Assembly (NCBI RefSeq): GCF_026210795.1
Contig: NC_089442.1
Span: forward strand, 2,232,001 to 2,296,000
DNA length: 64,000 bases
Direction of reading: 5' to 3'
Origin: Rhizophagus irregularis
Lineage: Eukaryota > Glomeromycota > Glomeromycetes > Glomerales > Glomeraceae
The notes under the pieces are model-generated. The model worked only from the letters and a program-made list of their open reading frames with translations. It made no database searches and was not told where the DNA came from. A program made the translations under genes and the position numbers. Every line of letters begins with the position of its first letter. Position 1 is the first letter of the stretch. Below, in pieces: positions 22,741-34,047 of the stretch.

Positions 22741-25700
22741 ATGTTTTCTTTTACCCGTTTTTCACGATTTTTCTTAAATTATCAAAAAAGATACAGAATA
22801 AGGAAAATTGAAATCGACAATATGACTTCTCATGAAGAACAACCAGCAAAAAAAATTCGTTTAAATTCCGGAGAACCTGTTGTTGTTCTACTGAACGATA
22901 CTAAAAATAGGTCAGAAGATTCTGAGAAAATCGCTTCAAATATTGAAGTAAATCAAATGATCCGTGAACGAGATGTTGGAATTATTGAATATGCTAACCC
23001 ATCGATTCCGGGATTTTGGGGTGTTATAAAACAAAGGTAGTTTATCAATTCCCTAAATTAAATGCATAATGATTCATTTAATCTGATTGTGATTTTTCTT
23101 TTTTTCTTAGGTTCTCGGATTTTATGGTTAATGAGATTGATAATTCTAGAAATATCGTTCATCTTACAAATTTTAATATTCCAAAAGTAGAAAACCCTGT
23201 GGATAAACCTGACGTTCAAGATATAGGGATACCGAAAGAAGTAAGTGTTTATAGCATTTATATTTAAATTTGTTTGATAATATTGTTTTAACTAATTTAT
23301 TTAGAAAATATCAGATGAACAAGTTTTTCAAGAAATGAAAGCTTTGCTTGGTGAGGAGATTTCAAACCAAATTCAAAGTTTATTAAGTGGTCAGGATGAA
23401 AATCTCTCATTTGTTAATACGAAGGTAAAAAAAATTTATTTTAATATTTTTGAAAAATATTTTATTTATTTATTTATTTTTATTAAAGGTTGAAAAAGAC
23501 AAAAACAAAAGAAAAGCCATTCATCAATTTTTTAAGGATCATTTTGGCGATAAGTTAAATACAGAAGCAAATGATGGCGTAATAAAAGTCAGTATGCATA
23601 CTGATAAGACTAGAAAGGGTAAGCATAAAATTATTGATTTTTAATTTTATTATTATATATGTATAACTTTATTAACTTTATTTTAGACAGAAGGAGTAGA
23701 CAACAAAAAAATGATATCTGGGATGCATTGGGTGGATCTTATTGTCAGTTTACTTTATACAAGGAAAATAAGGATACAATTGAAGCTATTAATTTTCTGA
23801 GCAAGCTTATAAAGTATGGAATCCATTAATCAATTTACTATCAATTATCCATTATTATTGATCAAGTAGATTCTTTCCTCTATTTAATTTGTCTATTCCC
23901 CCCCCCAAGTGCTTCATTCAATGAATTCATTTTTATTTTTTTCCTTTCCAAACCTTGTCAAAATTTTCATTAAAATTTACTTATTAATATTCTTTTTACA
24001 TTAGAGTTCATGCAAAAACATTTTCATATGCTGGTACGAAAGATCGTCGTGCTATAACTGTTCAGAAAGTAACCGCAAACAGGATAAAAGCTGAAAGATT
24101 ACTCGGATTAAATTCTAACCTGAAAGGAATGAAGTTAGGAAACTTTGAGTAGGTTAATTAAATCAAATGTTAATAAGGTATTTGTTTTATCAATTTTTTT
24201 TAAATAATTATTTTTTACCTTAGATATGTTAAGACTCCATTAAAGCTTGGTGACTTGAGAGGGAATCATTTTATAACCACAATAAGGTAAACCTACTATT
24301 AAAATTTCCTTGAACTCATGATTTTTTTTCTTTAATTATTAACTTATTATAATATATTTCAGAAATGTTCAAGTTGAAAATGAGGAAGTAATTTCGAAAG
24401 CTATAGAATCTTTGCAATCACGTGGATTTGTTAATTATTATGGTAAACAATCAAAAATGCGAAATTCTTTTGTTGTATCAATTATTAATACTATTACTTA
24501 ATTAGGCATGCAAAGATTTGGTAGTTCATCTATCCCTACATTTCATATTGGTCGTGCACTTTTACAAAATAACTGGGAAGAAGCTGTCAATTTGATTATG
24601 AAGCCTCGACCCGGAGGTATTTATTGATTTATTGATTTTTAAATGAAGCATATTTGTGATTAAATAAGAAAATGGGTTTTCTATTGTAACTTATTTAGAT
24701 CGTCAGGATCATCAAATAGCAAGACAACATTGGATAGAGAATCATGATGCGAAAAAGGCATTAGAATTATTTCCCAAACAGTGTATTGCAGAAACTCAAA
24801 TATTAAATTATTTTGCAAAGACTGGACAACTTAATGATTATGCAGGAGCTTTTGCAACGGTAAGTTAAAGATCACTTTTAATTTTATAAATAACAATTTA
24901 TTAAACCCTATCTTATCTTAGATACCAAGAAATCTACGTCTTATGTATGTACATGCTTATCAATCATATATATGGAATAGTATTGTTTCAGAGAGGATAT
25001 GCATACATGGTTGTCATGCTCCAGCTGTAGGAGATTTGGTTATTAAGGACGAGGATTCGATTGCAGACATAGATAGTGAAGATCTAGTGGATGATAATTT
25101 TACTGTTAATTCGGATGACAAAAAGGTAATTATAATTAAATTACGTAGTTTTAAATAGAATATTTGATCACCAAATTATTTTAAATTTAAACAGGAAATT
25201 AAAGTGAAAGTACTTGCCGAAGAAGATTTGAATAATTATTCAATTTTTGACGTGGTGTTACCTTTGCCTGGATATTCTGTTATTTATCCTAATAATAACA
25301 TATTTGAGAAATATAAAGAATTAATGTGGAAAGATCATTTGGATCCACGCGAAATGAGAAGAAATGTCAAGCAAGTTTAACAGATATAATATTTTTTTTT
25401 AAAAAAAAAAACCGGAAATTAATTATTATCATTTATTTATAGGGACTTTTCTTTATCTGGATCATACAGAAAAATTATGGGAAAGCCAAATGATTTATCA
25501 TGGTTAGTCTATCTTTTCATATATTTCATATTATAAATTTATAAGATTTTTAATTAATATTTTTATTATAGGAAAATTTTTAAATATGATGATCAGAATA
25601 TATCACTGTCCTTGACTGACTTAGATTTATTGGATGGAAAATCAGAACCAGAATCATTACCAAGTAATTAATTTTTTATTGGATTTTCTTAATTTTAATT

Positions 25701-25862
25701 TAATAACAATTACAATCAATTAACAAATTTTTTTTTTTTCTAAAATCGAACATTCTATAAGATGGTAAAAATACTGCATTAAGAATAAATTTTTCCTTAT
25801 CAGCTAGTTCATATGCTACAGTATTATTAAGAGAATTAATGAAACCTACAGAAAAGGAATAA
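22741..25862 (+). CDS. PUS7: Pseudouridine synthase Pus7 (TruD family)
   Basis: About fourteen exons. The N-terminal part reads [20 protein letters not shown] then [12 protein letters not shown], the opening of Pus7. The catalytic block [20 protein letters not shown], with the nucleophilic Asp of GTKDRR, lies at about 24005-24065. FVNYYGMQRFG follows at about 24430-24525, and [15 protein letters not shown] at 24925-24978. These are TruD-family motifs II and III. The last exon ends at the TAA at 25860-25862. Pus7 makes pseudouridine at U13 of tRNAs, U35 of pre-tRNA-Tyr, U2 snRNA and mRNAs. Two in-frame starts are available: Met at 22741 gives a 27-residue Arg/Phe/Tyr-rich leader, and Met28 at 22822 starts the family-like polar head. 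The gene is divergent from the coiled-coil protein gene. Confidence 0.92.
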
Positions 25863-26402
25863 TTTAATTTTGAATTTCATTGATTATATAATGCTTAGTG
25901 TGTATGTTACCGAAGCAAAATCATTTACTTATTGGTGTTAATCAATTAATAATATCTTGTTTGTATATAATGATATTGTTATATCTAGGTAAAAGAACGA
26001 TCACAATTATAATATAGCGTCATGAAGTTATTAAGTTTAAGCCTCATAATTAATAAAGTCTGTTGTATAATATTGAGTATTTATTCAGCAAGATTTAACG
26101 ATAATATTTAAATTATATTTTAATTTTTTTTAATTTTACATGGGTCTAATATAAATTTATGTCATGTGACATTGTTTTTAATTAGCAAACTGAGTCACGC
26201 GTCAATGTTGCTTGACTTGCTTCAAAGGTAAGTTTAAAAGGGTGATTAAACACATGATTGTCAAATGATCAGATCCCCAAAAATCAGATGTTGAATTTTC
26301 ATTCAATAAAGGGGTCCTGTAGTAGATCAAATTTTTTTACCTATAAATTTTATGAAATGAAATTTAAATTCGTATTTCGTATTAAATTTTAATTATTCAA
26401 CC
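25863..26402. other. Intergenic region between PUS7 and MET22
   Basis: AT-rich spacer with the PUS7 3' flank and MET22 promoter. No repeat or gene is seen. Confidence 0.5.
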
Positions 26403-27965
26403 ATGTCGGGTAATTATCATGAACCATTCTATTTCTAAATTTTTAATTTATTTATTATTCAACTTAATTATTATTATTATTTTTTATTTTTAAATAGTAT
26501 TTGCTGCAGAACGTACGGTTGCTATTAATGCAGTTTTACGAGCTAGCGAAGTTTGTCAAAAAGTATTCAAACAACTTGTTAGTACTGAGACAATAACAAA
26601 AAAAGATAAAACTCCAGTAACAAGTACAAGCCTTACTTTTATAATATAATTTAAAAAAAAATTTTTCTAATAAACTTTTATTTTTACAGTTGCTGATTTT
26701 AGTGCACAAGCTGTAGTGAATACAATTTTATATAAATCTTTTCCAAATGATCCAATTGTTGGAGAAGAAGATTCTGGAGATTTACGTGGTGACACGGGAA
26801 AAGAAATAAGAGAAAGAATTCTTTCTTTAACGAATTCTGTTTTAGATGAACCATTAGATGAAGAAAAGGTATTATAATATTAGAATACAAATGTGATTCT
26901 TTTTTAACGAATTCAATTATGTTTTTAAAGACATTCTTGTGGATGGTCATCCGAAATTTGCTGAATTTTTATCAAAAGAATGGAAGAATTAAGTCATGAC
27001 AGTTTTAATTAATTTTTAATTTTGTATTTTTTTTTTATGTGAAAGTTGTTGGATGCTATTGATAGAGGATCTTATCCTGGTGGTTCACAAGGAAGTTCGT
27101 AAATATTATTATCCTTTATCTTGTTTACCATATCGAATTTTTGAGTACTTAAAAATATATTTCTTATAGGAATGTGGACACTTGATCCAATTGATGGAAC
27201 CAAAGGATTTTTACGTGGAGAACAATTTGCTGTTTGTTTAGCATTAATTGTTGGTGGTAACGTACAATTAGGAGTTATGGGATGTCCTAATTTACCAGTA
27301 GACTTTAATGCTCCCGAAGGAGAAAGAGGGTGTCTATTTATTGCAGAAAAGGGTCAAGGAGCTTTTCAAGTATATTGTCTTCTTTTAAATTATCGTCTTC
27401 TAGTACCTTCTTCGTTCCTTTTTTTTTTTTTAAAGAGAAAAATTATTTGATATAAATAGAGGAACTTTTCTTCAACAGAGGAAACAAAAATTCATGTGTC
27501 TGATGTTTCTTCTGTATCAGAAGCATCATTTTGTGAATCAGTTGAAGCAGCACATTCATCTCATGACGACTCCGCACAAATAGCTTCACTTCTTGGTATG
27601 ACCAAACCATCTCTTCGTATGGATAGCCAATGTAAATATTGTTCGGTATCAAGAGGTGATGCAGATATTTATTTACGCCTGCCAACTCGTGCTGATTATG
27701 AAGAAAATATATGGGTATATACACTTTTTATATATAAATGTAATGAAATTATATTAATTGAATTAATGCTTGAATTACATAATAGGATCATGCATCTGGA
27801 TCTATTTTGATTCAGGAAACTGGCGGTGAAATTTCAGATATAAATGGCAAACCTTTAGATTGGTCTCTAGGGAGGACTTTAAAAGCTAATAAAGGAATTG
27901 TAGCTACTAACTCTAAAATACATTCCAAAGTTATTGAGGCTTGCAACAAGCATTTTAATAAATAA
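26403..27965 (+). CDS. MET22: 3'(2'),5'-bisphosphate nucleotidase
   Basis: Seven exons (26403-26409, 26498-26623, 26690-26868, 27046-27094, 27170-27369, 27460-27714, 27786-27965) join in frame to 331 residues. The first coding exon is only seven bases (Met-Ser plus one base). Metal-binding motifs of the Li-sensitive phosphatase superfamily are present: GEEDSGDLR, WTLDPIDGTKGFLRGEQFA (the D-P-I/L-D-G-T motif) and near the end WDHASGSILIQETGGEISD. The enzyme hydrolyses PAP and PAPS by-products, which supports sulfate assimilation and protects RNA exonucleases, and it is a target of sodium and lithium toxicity in yeast (HAL2). The length suits the family (about 350). The third intron (26869-27045) contains a coding-like segment discussed in the findings. 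Confidence 0.93.
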
Positions 27966-28900
27966 ATAATATTTATAGATATTATTTTAAGTTTTTGTTT
28001 AATTTAATCATCTTTACTACAGATGAAAAAAAAAATATGTTGTTCTAATAAATTATTATTTTGTTATTTGTGTGATATCGTACGATTTTTACTTATGAAT
28101 GATCAAAACTAATTGTTTAAATACAATTACGATTCAAATATTTTTAAAACAAGACAGTATTAAAAAGTTCAGCGCTAGTCAATTCATGACCGATTCTTTT
28201 TTTTTTGCCGGCCTAAAAAAGATCATGTATATATAAGTTTATGACTTTATTGACTTAGCATTTGCCCAATTTAAGGAAAAATTTTTTTTTTTTAACAAAC
28301 GAGAATTATTCGATCTCAAGTTAAATTTATTTATAATATTGGAATATACTTTTATAAAATTTTACCATTAATTCGAGATTTCTATTTGGCTTTAATAGAT
28401 TTATTATTATTATGTCCATATTATTTGATAAACGAAAGAATATCATCATCATAGGAGAGGTTGTCCATTTTTCTCCGATCCTATCACTATTTATTTCTCA
28501 ATGACGGTATTTAGTTGCTGGTTTCTCAACAGGTATAAAATATTGCATTGAAAAATATATCAGTAAGAATAACTACCTATTCTTGACTAGTTACCAAATT
28601 TGCCTTTCGTTGGACCAGTTGTTCCACTGACTCATGGTCCTTTCTACTAAACGCGTCATATATTCTTTAAAAAAATATTATGCATAGAAAATTATCGCAA
28701 AAAAAGTATTTAGAATAGAAACAATAAGACAATTAGTTACAAGTAAAAGAACCTAATAAAAATCTTGTATAAAAATAATAAAAATTCTTTTTTAATCTCG
28801 CTCAAGTTAGATAATATATTTTGGAAAGTAAAAAATTTATAATTGTCTTCTTAAAATTGACAGAATTAAGTGAAATACTTTTGAAAACTATTTTAAAAAT
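27966..28900. other. Intergenic region with exon-like scraps
   Basis: Mostly AT-rich. Short coding-like pieces appear near 28450-28530 and 28590-28650 but have no recognisable domain. They may belong to the same lost gene as the exon pair at 28935-29112. Confidence 0.35.
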
Positions 28901-28934
28901 ACGGTTTATTAACATTTTTTTTTGTGATTTCGTA

Positions 28935-29112
28935 GGTTACAGCTTTAGGATTATTTCTTCTGGAACTCCTGAAATGGAATGGATGGGTCGTGTGAGTTAT
29001 AAAATTTTTTGAACCTTTGATTTTTTTTTTAATTAAAGGGAACAGCTTACTACTTAATCTTCGAAGGCTGGTGGGCCACATATTATCCGGAAAGAATTTA
29101 TTACACACCGAG
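28935..29112 (+). pseudogene. Orphan exon pair of a hydrophobic, Trp-rich protein
   Basis: An AG at 28933-28934 is followed by VTALGLFLLELLKWNGW and a GTGTGAG donor near 28989. An AG near 29038 is followed by GTAYYLIFEGWWATYYPERI and a GTATAA donor near 29112. The two segments join in frame and look like a membrane protein core, but no start, end or known domain is attached. I read this as a gene fragment, or a gene whose other exons I could not place. Confidence 0.4.
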
Positions 29113-29128
29113 GTATAATCTTCTTATA

Positions 29129-29872
29129 CTAGTATAGCAATAATAACATCAGGCCTTTCGCTAGAGAAATCCGGCTTAGGATTGCCTGAATACATGGCAT
29201 CAGTATTATCGTTTGAAGGACTTTTGTGCCAAATTCAGAGACCTGAGTTGGTATTTTGCCAGATGCTAACAAGGAAGAAGAATCAGATGAAATTGTTGAG
29301 GTAGGAGCATTTGAGTTAATTTTCAAAGCAATTTTATCCCATTGGTCAAATTGTTTTACAATAATGATGAAGTTTGTTCTTGATTGTAATGTTTGTTTTA
29401 AGTTATTTGTTTTACTTCAATTTTTCCAAAATTGTTGTTCTTTTAATGTCAATGAAATTATTGATGATTGATTAATATAAGAATAATCTATTAAATATTT
29501 ATTTTAGACTATATCTATAACAATCTAATAAAGAAGATCTATTTGTAAAACCTTATGAAAGATTCCCCAATGTTTCCACCCATATCTTATTACTCTTCTC
29601 AAAAGTATATTATCTTTTTCATAATTCCATTTTTTGTTGCGTGTTATTATTTTGTAATGCAATAATTTATGTACTGAAGATGAAAGCAAATAAGGTAATG
29701 GTGAAATTGAAGAAATTGAAGAGTTCTTACTAAAACTGAAGTAAACCCTTGTGCTATAAATGAATCTTTTGAGAAATAAGGAATTTGCTATAAATGAAGT
29801 TTTACGTATTATCAATGTGCAGAATTTTAATGAAAGCGTAAAAAGTCCAAAACCTGAAATAGTTAACAGCAT
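29129..29872 (-). pseudogene. SANT/Myb-like gene remnant
   Basis: The frame 29872-29525 encodes 115 residues. Near its end it reads KWNYEKDNILLRRVIRYGWK-H-W-G, resembling the W-x-x-E-D/E-x-x-L-x-x-x-V-x-x-Y-G-x-x-x-W helix of SANT/Myb DNA-binding domains. Further minus-strand coding-like sequence, rich in Ser/Thr/Gln, continues to about 29129. It is separated by stops and possible introns. I could not build an intact gene. It may be a truncated Myb-like paralogue or a multi-exon gene with unresolved introns. Confidence 0.4.
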
Positions 29873-30880
29873 TTGTTTATTTATAATTTTTTGTTAATTC
29901 TTCCCTAAATACCATAACGTCCCGTCAAGTGTCGCTTTTTTTTTCTCTATTATAGCTAAACGATTTTTATAGGTTAATTAAGTAAATTTTAAAATAACTG
30001 AGAGTAACTTCAATTTTTGTGTAATTGGAATAATCAAACAACAACTTACTTCGATTTTTAAGGTGTTATTATTTGAAATGGGTGGCATCATTTGAGGTTA
30101 CTATATTTCTTAGTAATTTCTTTATCTGGTGGTGCAAATAAAGTCAACTTCTTCTTTCAAATTTATTGCATCAGTGTGCAATTTGACGACCAGAGTTTAA
30201 CCAGTAAACTCATCTTGATCTATCAATAATAGTCCAAAATTTCTCATGTCTTCTCTAAGGATTAGTTTGAATTAGCACATGAAATATCTATTTTATTATA
30301 AATTGTAATCAACTTACTTTATTCCTCCTATATTTTTATATCGAGTTTTCTAAATTATTTATTAATGTATATGTTATATATTTCAGTTACGCGAATCTTT
30401 AAATCATTCATCAATTCAAATGCCAATATTAAAGGATTATTCATATTTTTTTATGATATAAATATCATATAATTCAATTTTTTAATTTTTTACCATTTGA
30501 GGAGAGCTATACTTTACATACCTTTTATTGAATGGTCTAAAAATATAAATATGATTAATTGATTTATTACCAGAAATATATTTAGAATTTTCGTTATTTT
30601 TAAAGGATGAAATATATGTAAATTTATTCGATGTAAATTTATTGTGGCTTAGAGGAACAATTGTTGACAATTGATGCATCTTCATGAGAATTAATTGATA
30701 TTATTATTCATCAATAATAATAATAGTAAATTATTTAAATTTTTTTTTTATATTATTCACTTATTATATCGATCAATGGATGATAAATTTTTTTTTTTTA
30801 ATAAAATTCCAAAATTCCTTACTTTTTCTTTTTCTTTCTAAAATTTTTCGCAAAATTTTAATCAATCTAATTAAAACGAG
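29873..30880. other. AT-rich intergenic region
   Basis: No convincing gene. The minus-strand frame at 30685-30482 is low complexity (Asn/Lys/Ser/Ile) and has no support. Confidence 0.45.
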
Positions 30881-31201
30881 ATGAAAAAAGATCTTTTATT
30901 ATTTTATACAGGATTTTTATTAGGAGTTATCACCACCTATACGTTTTTTATGTTAAAGGTACTATATAGATAATATTTATCTTTTGTAATATATAATATA
31001 TAATAAATTCATTTATTAATTAAAGCCAGATAAAAAACCTTCTAAAATCAAGAAACCTCGAAATCAACTGTTAATGGAACCTATTGGATACGGTAAATAA
31101 CTTTTAAAATATACTGTATATATATATATCTGATATGTATATATTTATTTATTTTTTATAATAAATTAGAAAACTTACAGGAATCGGATAATTCAAAGTA
31201 G
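30881..31201 (+). CDS. 58-residue single-pass membrane protein
   Basis: Three tiny exons (30881-30958, 31026-31092, 31170-31201) with good GT-AG borders and matching phases encode 58 residues. The N-terminus is MKKDLLLFYTGFLLGVITTY followed by TFFMLK, a single membrane segment with two basic residues before it. The tail is basic (DKKPSKIKKPRNQ), then acidic. The size and layout resemble small mitochondrial or ER membrane subunits, but I recognise no family. Support comes from the phase agreement at both junctions and the clean stop. Transcript evidence would settle it. Confidence 0.6.
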
Positions 31202-32256
31202 AAATATTAAATGAACTAATGGTTTAATGTCCGGTTTCATCACGCCGTAATTGAAATTATAAAGATTTTAGAATGTAATTATATCTCTTTTTTTACATAA
31301 ATAAAAATTTTTGAAACAAAAAATTCAAAACGCGATTTCAGGATCGACAACTATTAAGGACTTCTAAAAAAGGCTTCACTGTTCATTTTTCTGTACAACA
31401 GATAGTATATTAATAAATTGTGCGTCATAAAATTTAAATCATGCGGAGATTGCGAAAATTGAATCCCAAGATTACAGAAATTTACTTATAAATATTGTAT
31501 AATTATAATTCGTAACCGAACGATTATAGAAAAACGATAGTTTGTTACAATTCTTCTGAAAAATTTCTAGTTTTTTTTTTGGAAAGTACATTATTTGTAA
31601 AATATGTCAAGAAATGACGTTTATTTGGGGGGCATGGGGTGACTGTCATGCTTTTCACCTTTCTTTTTATCCCTGATTTAGTTAGTAAACCCATTTATGG
31701 GCATCATTATGAGAGATAATTAATGAATTCACTCTCAAAATGACGTTTCTCTATTTATATTCTAATTATTTTAATAATAGAAAAAGATACATATTACCTG
31801 TTACTGGAAGTACAAAAAAAAGGGGGTTGAACTTTGAACTTTTGAACCTTCTTTGTGCATTAAATATTAGAGCACCCCATAACTCCTAATTGAAATTTAA
31901 AGAAAACATGTCCTCCCGTACACCACAATTTACGTAACTAACCACCGCAGTTACTTGGCGTAATTTATCGTCAAACTTTCTCGATATTACAATGCATCCA
32001 TGTTAAACTATTTAAAGAAATAGAATGTAAGGAGGTTATATAAATAAAGCCTCTTTATATTAATGAAAGGATCGTGCTAACTAATAAAGTAATTATTTAT
32101 TTATATGTAAATCCTTTCCATAATTTGTTATATTTTTATTAAAATGGAATAACTGCCACATGTATATATTTTAATGTAAAACTTTATCCTCAGTCTCCAG
32201 GAAAAAAAAATCTCTTTTTTCTCAAAAAATTTGTTTAGTTTTTTTTTTTTTTAATA
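31202..32256. other. Intergenic region
   Basis: No gene is recognised. A pyrimidine-rich tract at about 32194-32256 forms the leader of the next gene, as at 4425 and 18026. Confidence 0.5.
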
Positions 32257-32838
32257 ATGACAACTATTTTCAAAGTAACATATAAACCACCACCATTGGA
32301 AGTTTTAAATCAATTGGTAAATTTACCACCAATACCACTTCCAATTTCTCCACCAAATTTAACGATAACTAGACGATTAATATTTAAAAGTATACCTTCA
32401 ACTTCTTTTTCTCCTACTTCATCACCCACAACTTTTTCAATTGTAATAACAAGTGTAAAACCAACATGGGATCAACTTAGTACTAAAATTCGGTCCCAAT
32501 TTAATATACCTGCAAATTTTAAATTTGGTTTAACTTATTTGAATTCAGATAATAACGAAATTATTATTTCTTCTCAAAAAGAATTAAATAATTATTTTTT
32601 TCAACATAAAGATGATGAATTATCAAAAAAATTTGATTGTTATAAATTTAGTTTGTTGATTTTTTCTCCTCTTGAAGAAGAAAATAATATGAAAATTCAT
32701 GAAAAAAATTTTGACTATTTAGAACAAGATGGTCAGCTGAATGTTGAAGTATATGATGTATATGATGACGATTATGATGATGATTATGATTATGGTTATG
32801 ATAACGAAGATTACGTAAATAGTTGTTCTCAACAATAA
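32257..32838 (+). CDS. PB1-like domain protein
   Basis: This intronless frame encodes 193 residues. After a Pro-rich head (PPPLEVLNQLVNLPPIPLPI) and a Ser/Thr/Pro linker, residues of about 70-140 read TWDQLSTKIRSQFNIPANFK, then FGLTYLNSDNNEIIISSQKE-L. This follows the PB1 pattern: W-x-x-L-x-x-K-I, hydrophobic strand, then the OPCA-like Y-x-D-x-D-x-x-x-I-x-x-x-x-E-L. PB1 domains are ubiquitin-fold modules that pair acidic and basic faces. The C-terminus is a Tyr/Asp repeat (VYDDDYDDDYDYGYDNEDY). No catalytic domain is present, so an adaptor role is likely but unproven. Confidence 0.65.
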   Translation: MTTIFKVTYKPPPLEVLNQLVNLPPIPLPISPPNLTITRRLIFKSIPSTSFSPTSSPTTFSIVITSVKPTWDQLSTKIRSQFNIPANFKFGLTYLNSDNNEIIISSQKELNNYFFQHKDDELSKKFDCYKFSLLIFSPLEEENNMKIHEKNFDYLEQDGQLNVEVYDVYDDDYDDDYDYGYDNEDYVNSCSQQ

Positions 32839-33209
32839 ATAATTTTGTATTAAATTTACCTGTAATTCTTATTTCTTTAATATAATAGTTTTTAATTTAT
32901 TATTTAGTAATTTAATATTTCGCTTTAAAATTTGGGAGTTTTAATTTTGATGTTTTTATTTCACTTTTTTTTTGATTTTTATATTATTATTATTATATAT
33001 CAATGAGGCGTTAGATTTAGATTTTTTTTGTTTTAATTCACATAGTAATAAAAAGAGATTTAAAAGGAAACGATATTATAAGAAATTAATATTGATCGAT
33101 CATTCTTTAAATTACGAGTTCCATAATAAACATTGACCTTCGGTTTTTGTTTGATACTTTGATTTTTAGGACCAAAAACAGACTTTTCTTTATGATAGGA
33201 ATTTAAATT

Positions 33210-33597
33210 TGTAGGGCATAATATATACGCGCGCGTAACTAAACTTTTGATTTAACTCTAACTTCTGCTATACCATCAGAATCTATTATATTAAAATCTC
33301 TTATACGGGGAGATTTCCAATATGATCATAAGTTTTATTTGCATATCTCTTCATTAGCAACATGTTTTCTTATTACTTAACTGATGTTTTATTCAACATA
33401 AGAGCATCTTCAATATCATAACTTAAAAAACTCATAACTGCAACTATAGCAATTTGCCTTATACCTGGTAATTTATCATATTCCACTAACTCTATGGTTT
33501 TTATTTTAACCATAAGTTGCTGTAAATAAATAAACAATAATATATCAATTCTTCTTAATTGATTATATGCTATAGCACCAATAGCTTGTTTACCCAT
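33210..33597 (-). pseudogene. Broken copy of RNA polymerase III second-largest subunit (RPC2)
   Basis: The minus-strand frame 33597-33373 reads [20 protein letters not shown] and then [37 protein letters not shown]. This matches the conserved central part of RPC2/RET1 (M-V-K-T-K-T-I-E-L-x-x-Y-D-K-L-P-A-G-Q-N-A-x-V-A-V-M-S-Y-S-G-Y-D-I-E-D-A-L). Downstream, to about 33210, come pieces matching L-K-R-Y-x-N-K-T-x-D and D-S-D-G-I-A. Stops, lost residues (for example Y-S-G becomes L-S) and the missing rest of a protein of about 1,130 residues show that it is dead. It is a partial duplicate or retrocopy of a host gene. Confidence 0.75.
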
Positions 33598-33599
33598 AA

Positions 33600-34045
33600 T
33601 ACATTAATTGTATTTTATATTTTTTCATTAATTATCAACTCTATTTCTTTAATTTTATCCAATAGTTCTTTATACCTTTTCTACTTAAAAAATAGCAGTT
33701 TAACTATTTCACCAATATATGATTCAGGTTCTTGCAAAAGCTATAGTTTAAGAAATCAAATTTTTGCTTTCAATACATTTTTCTGTACTTCCAAATACCT
33801 TAAATTTTTATAATTATTAGCTCTATTTCTTCAATTTTTATCTGATAGTAATTTTCTAATAAATTATTAATTATAGGTAGAAAAGAATAAGTTGTAAATA
33901 CTTTTTGTTTACTAATCTAAAATTTAATTTATTATTAAATGAAATTGAATTTCTTTTAATATTTAAATATTTTAATTTTTTATTAATATCTACTAAAGTT
34001 CTTTATTGAATAGTTTATTTAATTTATTATGATATATACAGTACT
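33600..34045. other. AT-rich DNA
   Basis: Degenerate sequence with short Leu/Ser/Phe-rich frames only. No feature is supported. Confidence 0.4.
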
Positions 34046-34047
34046 TA

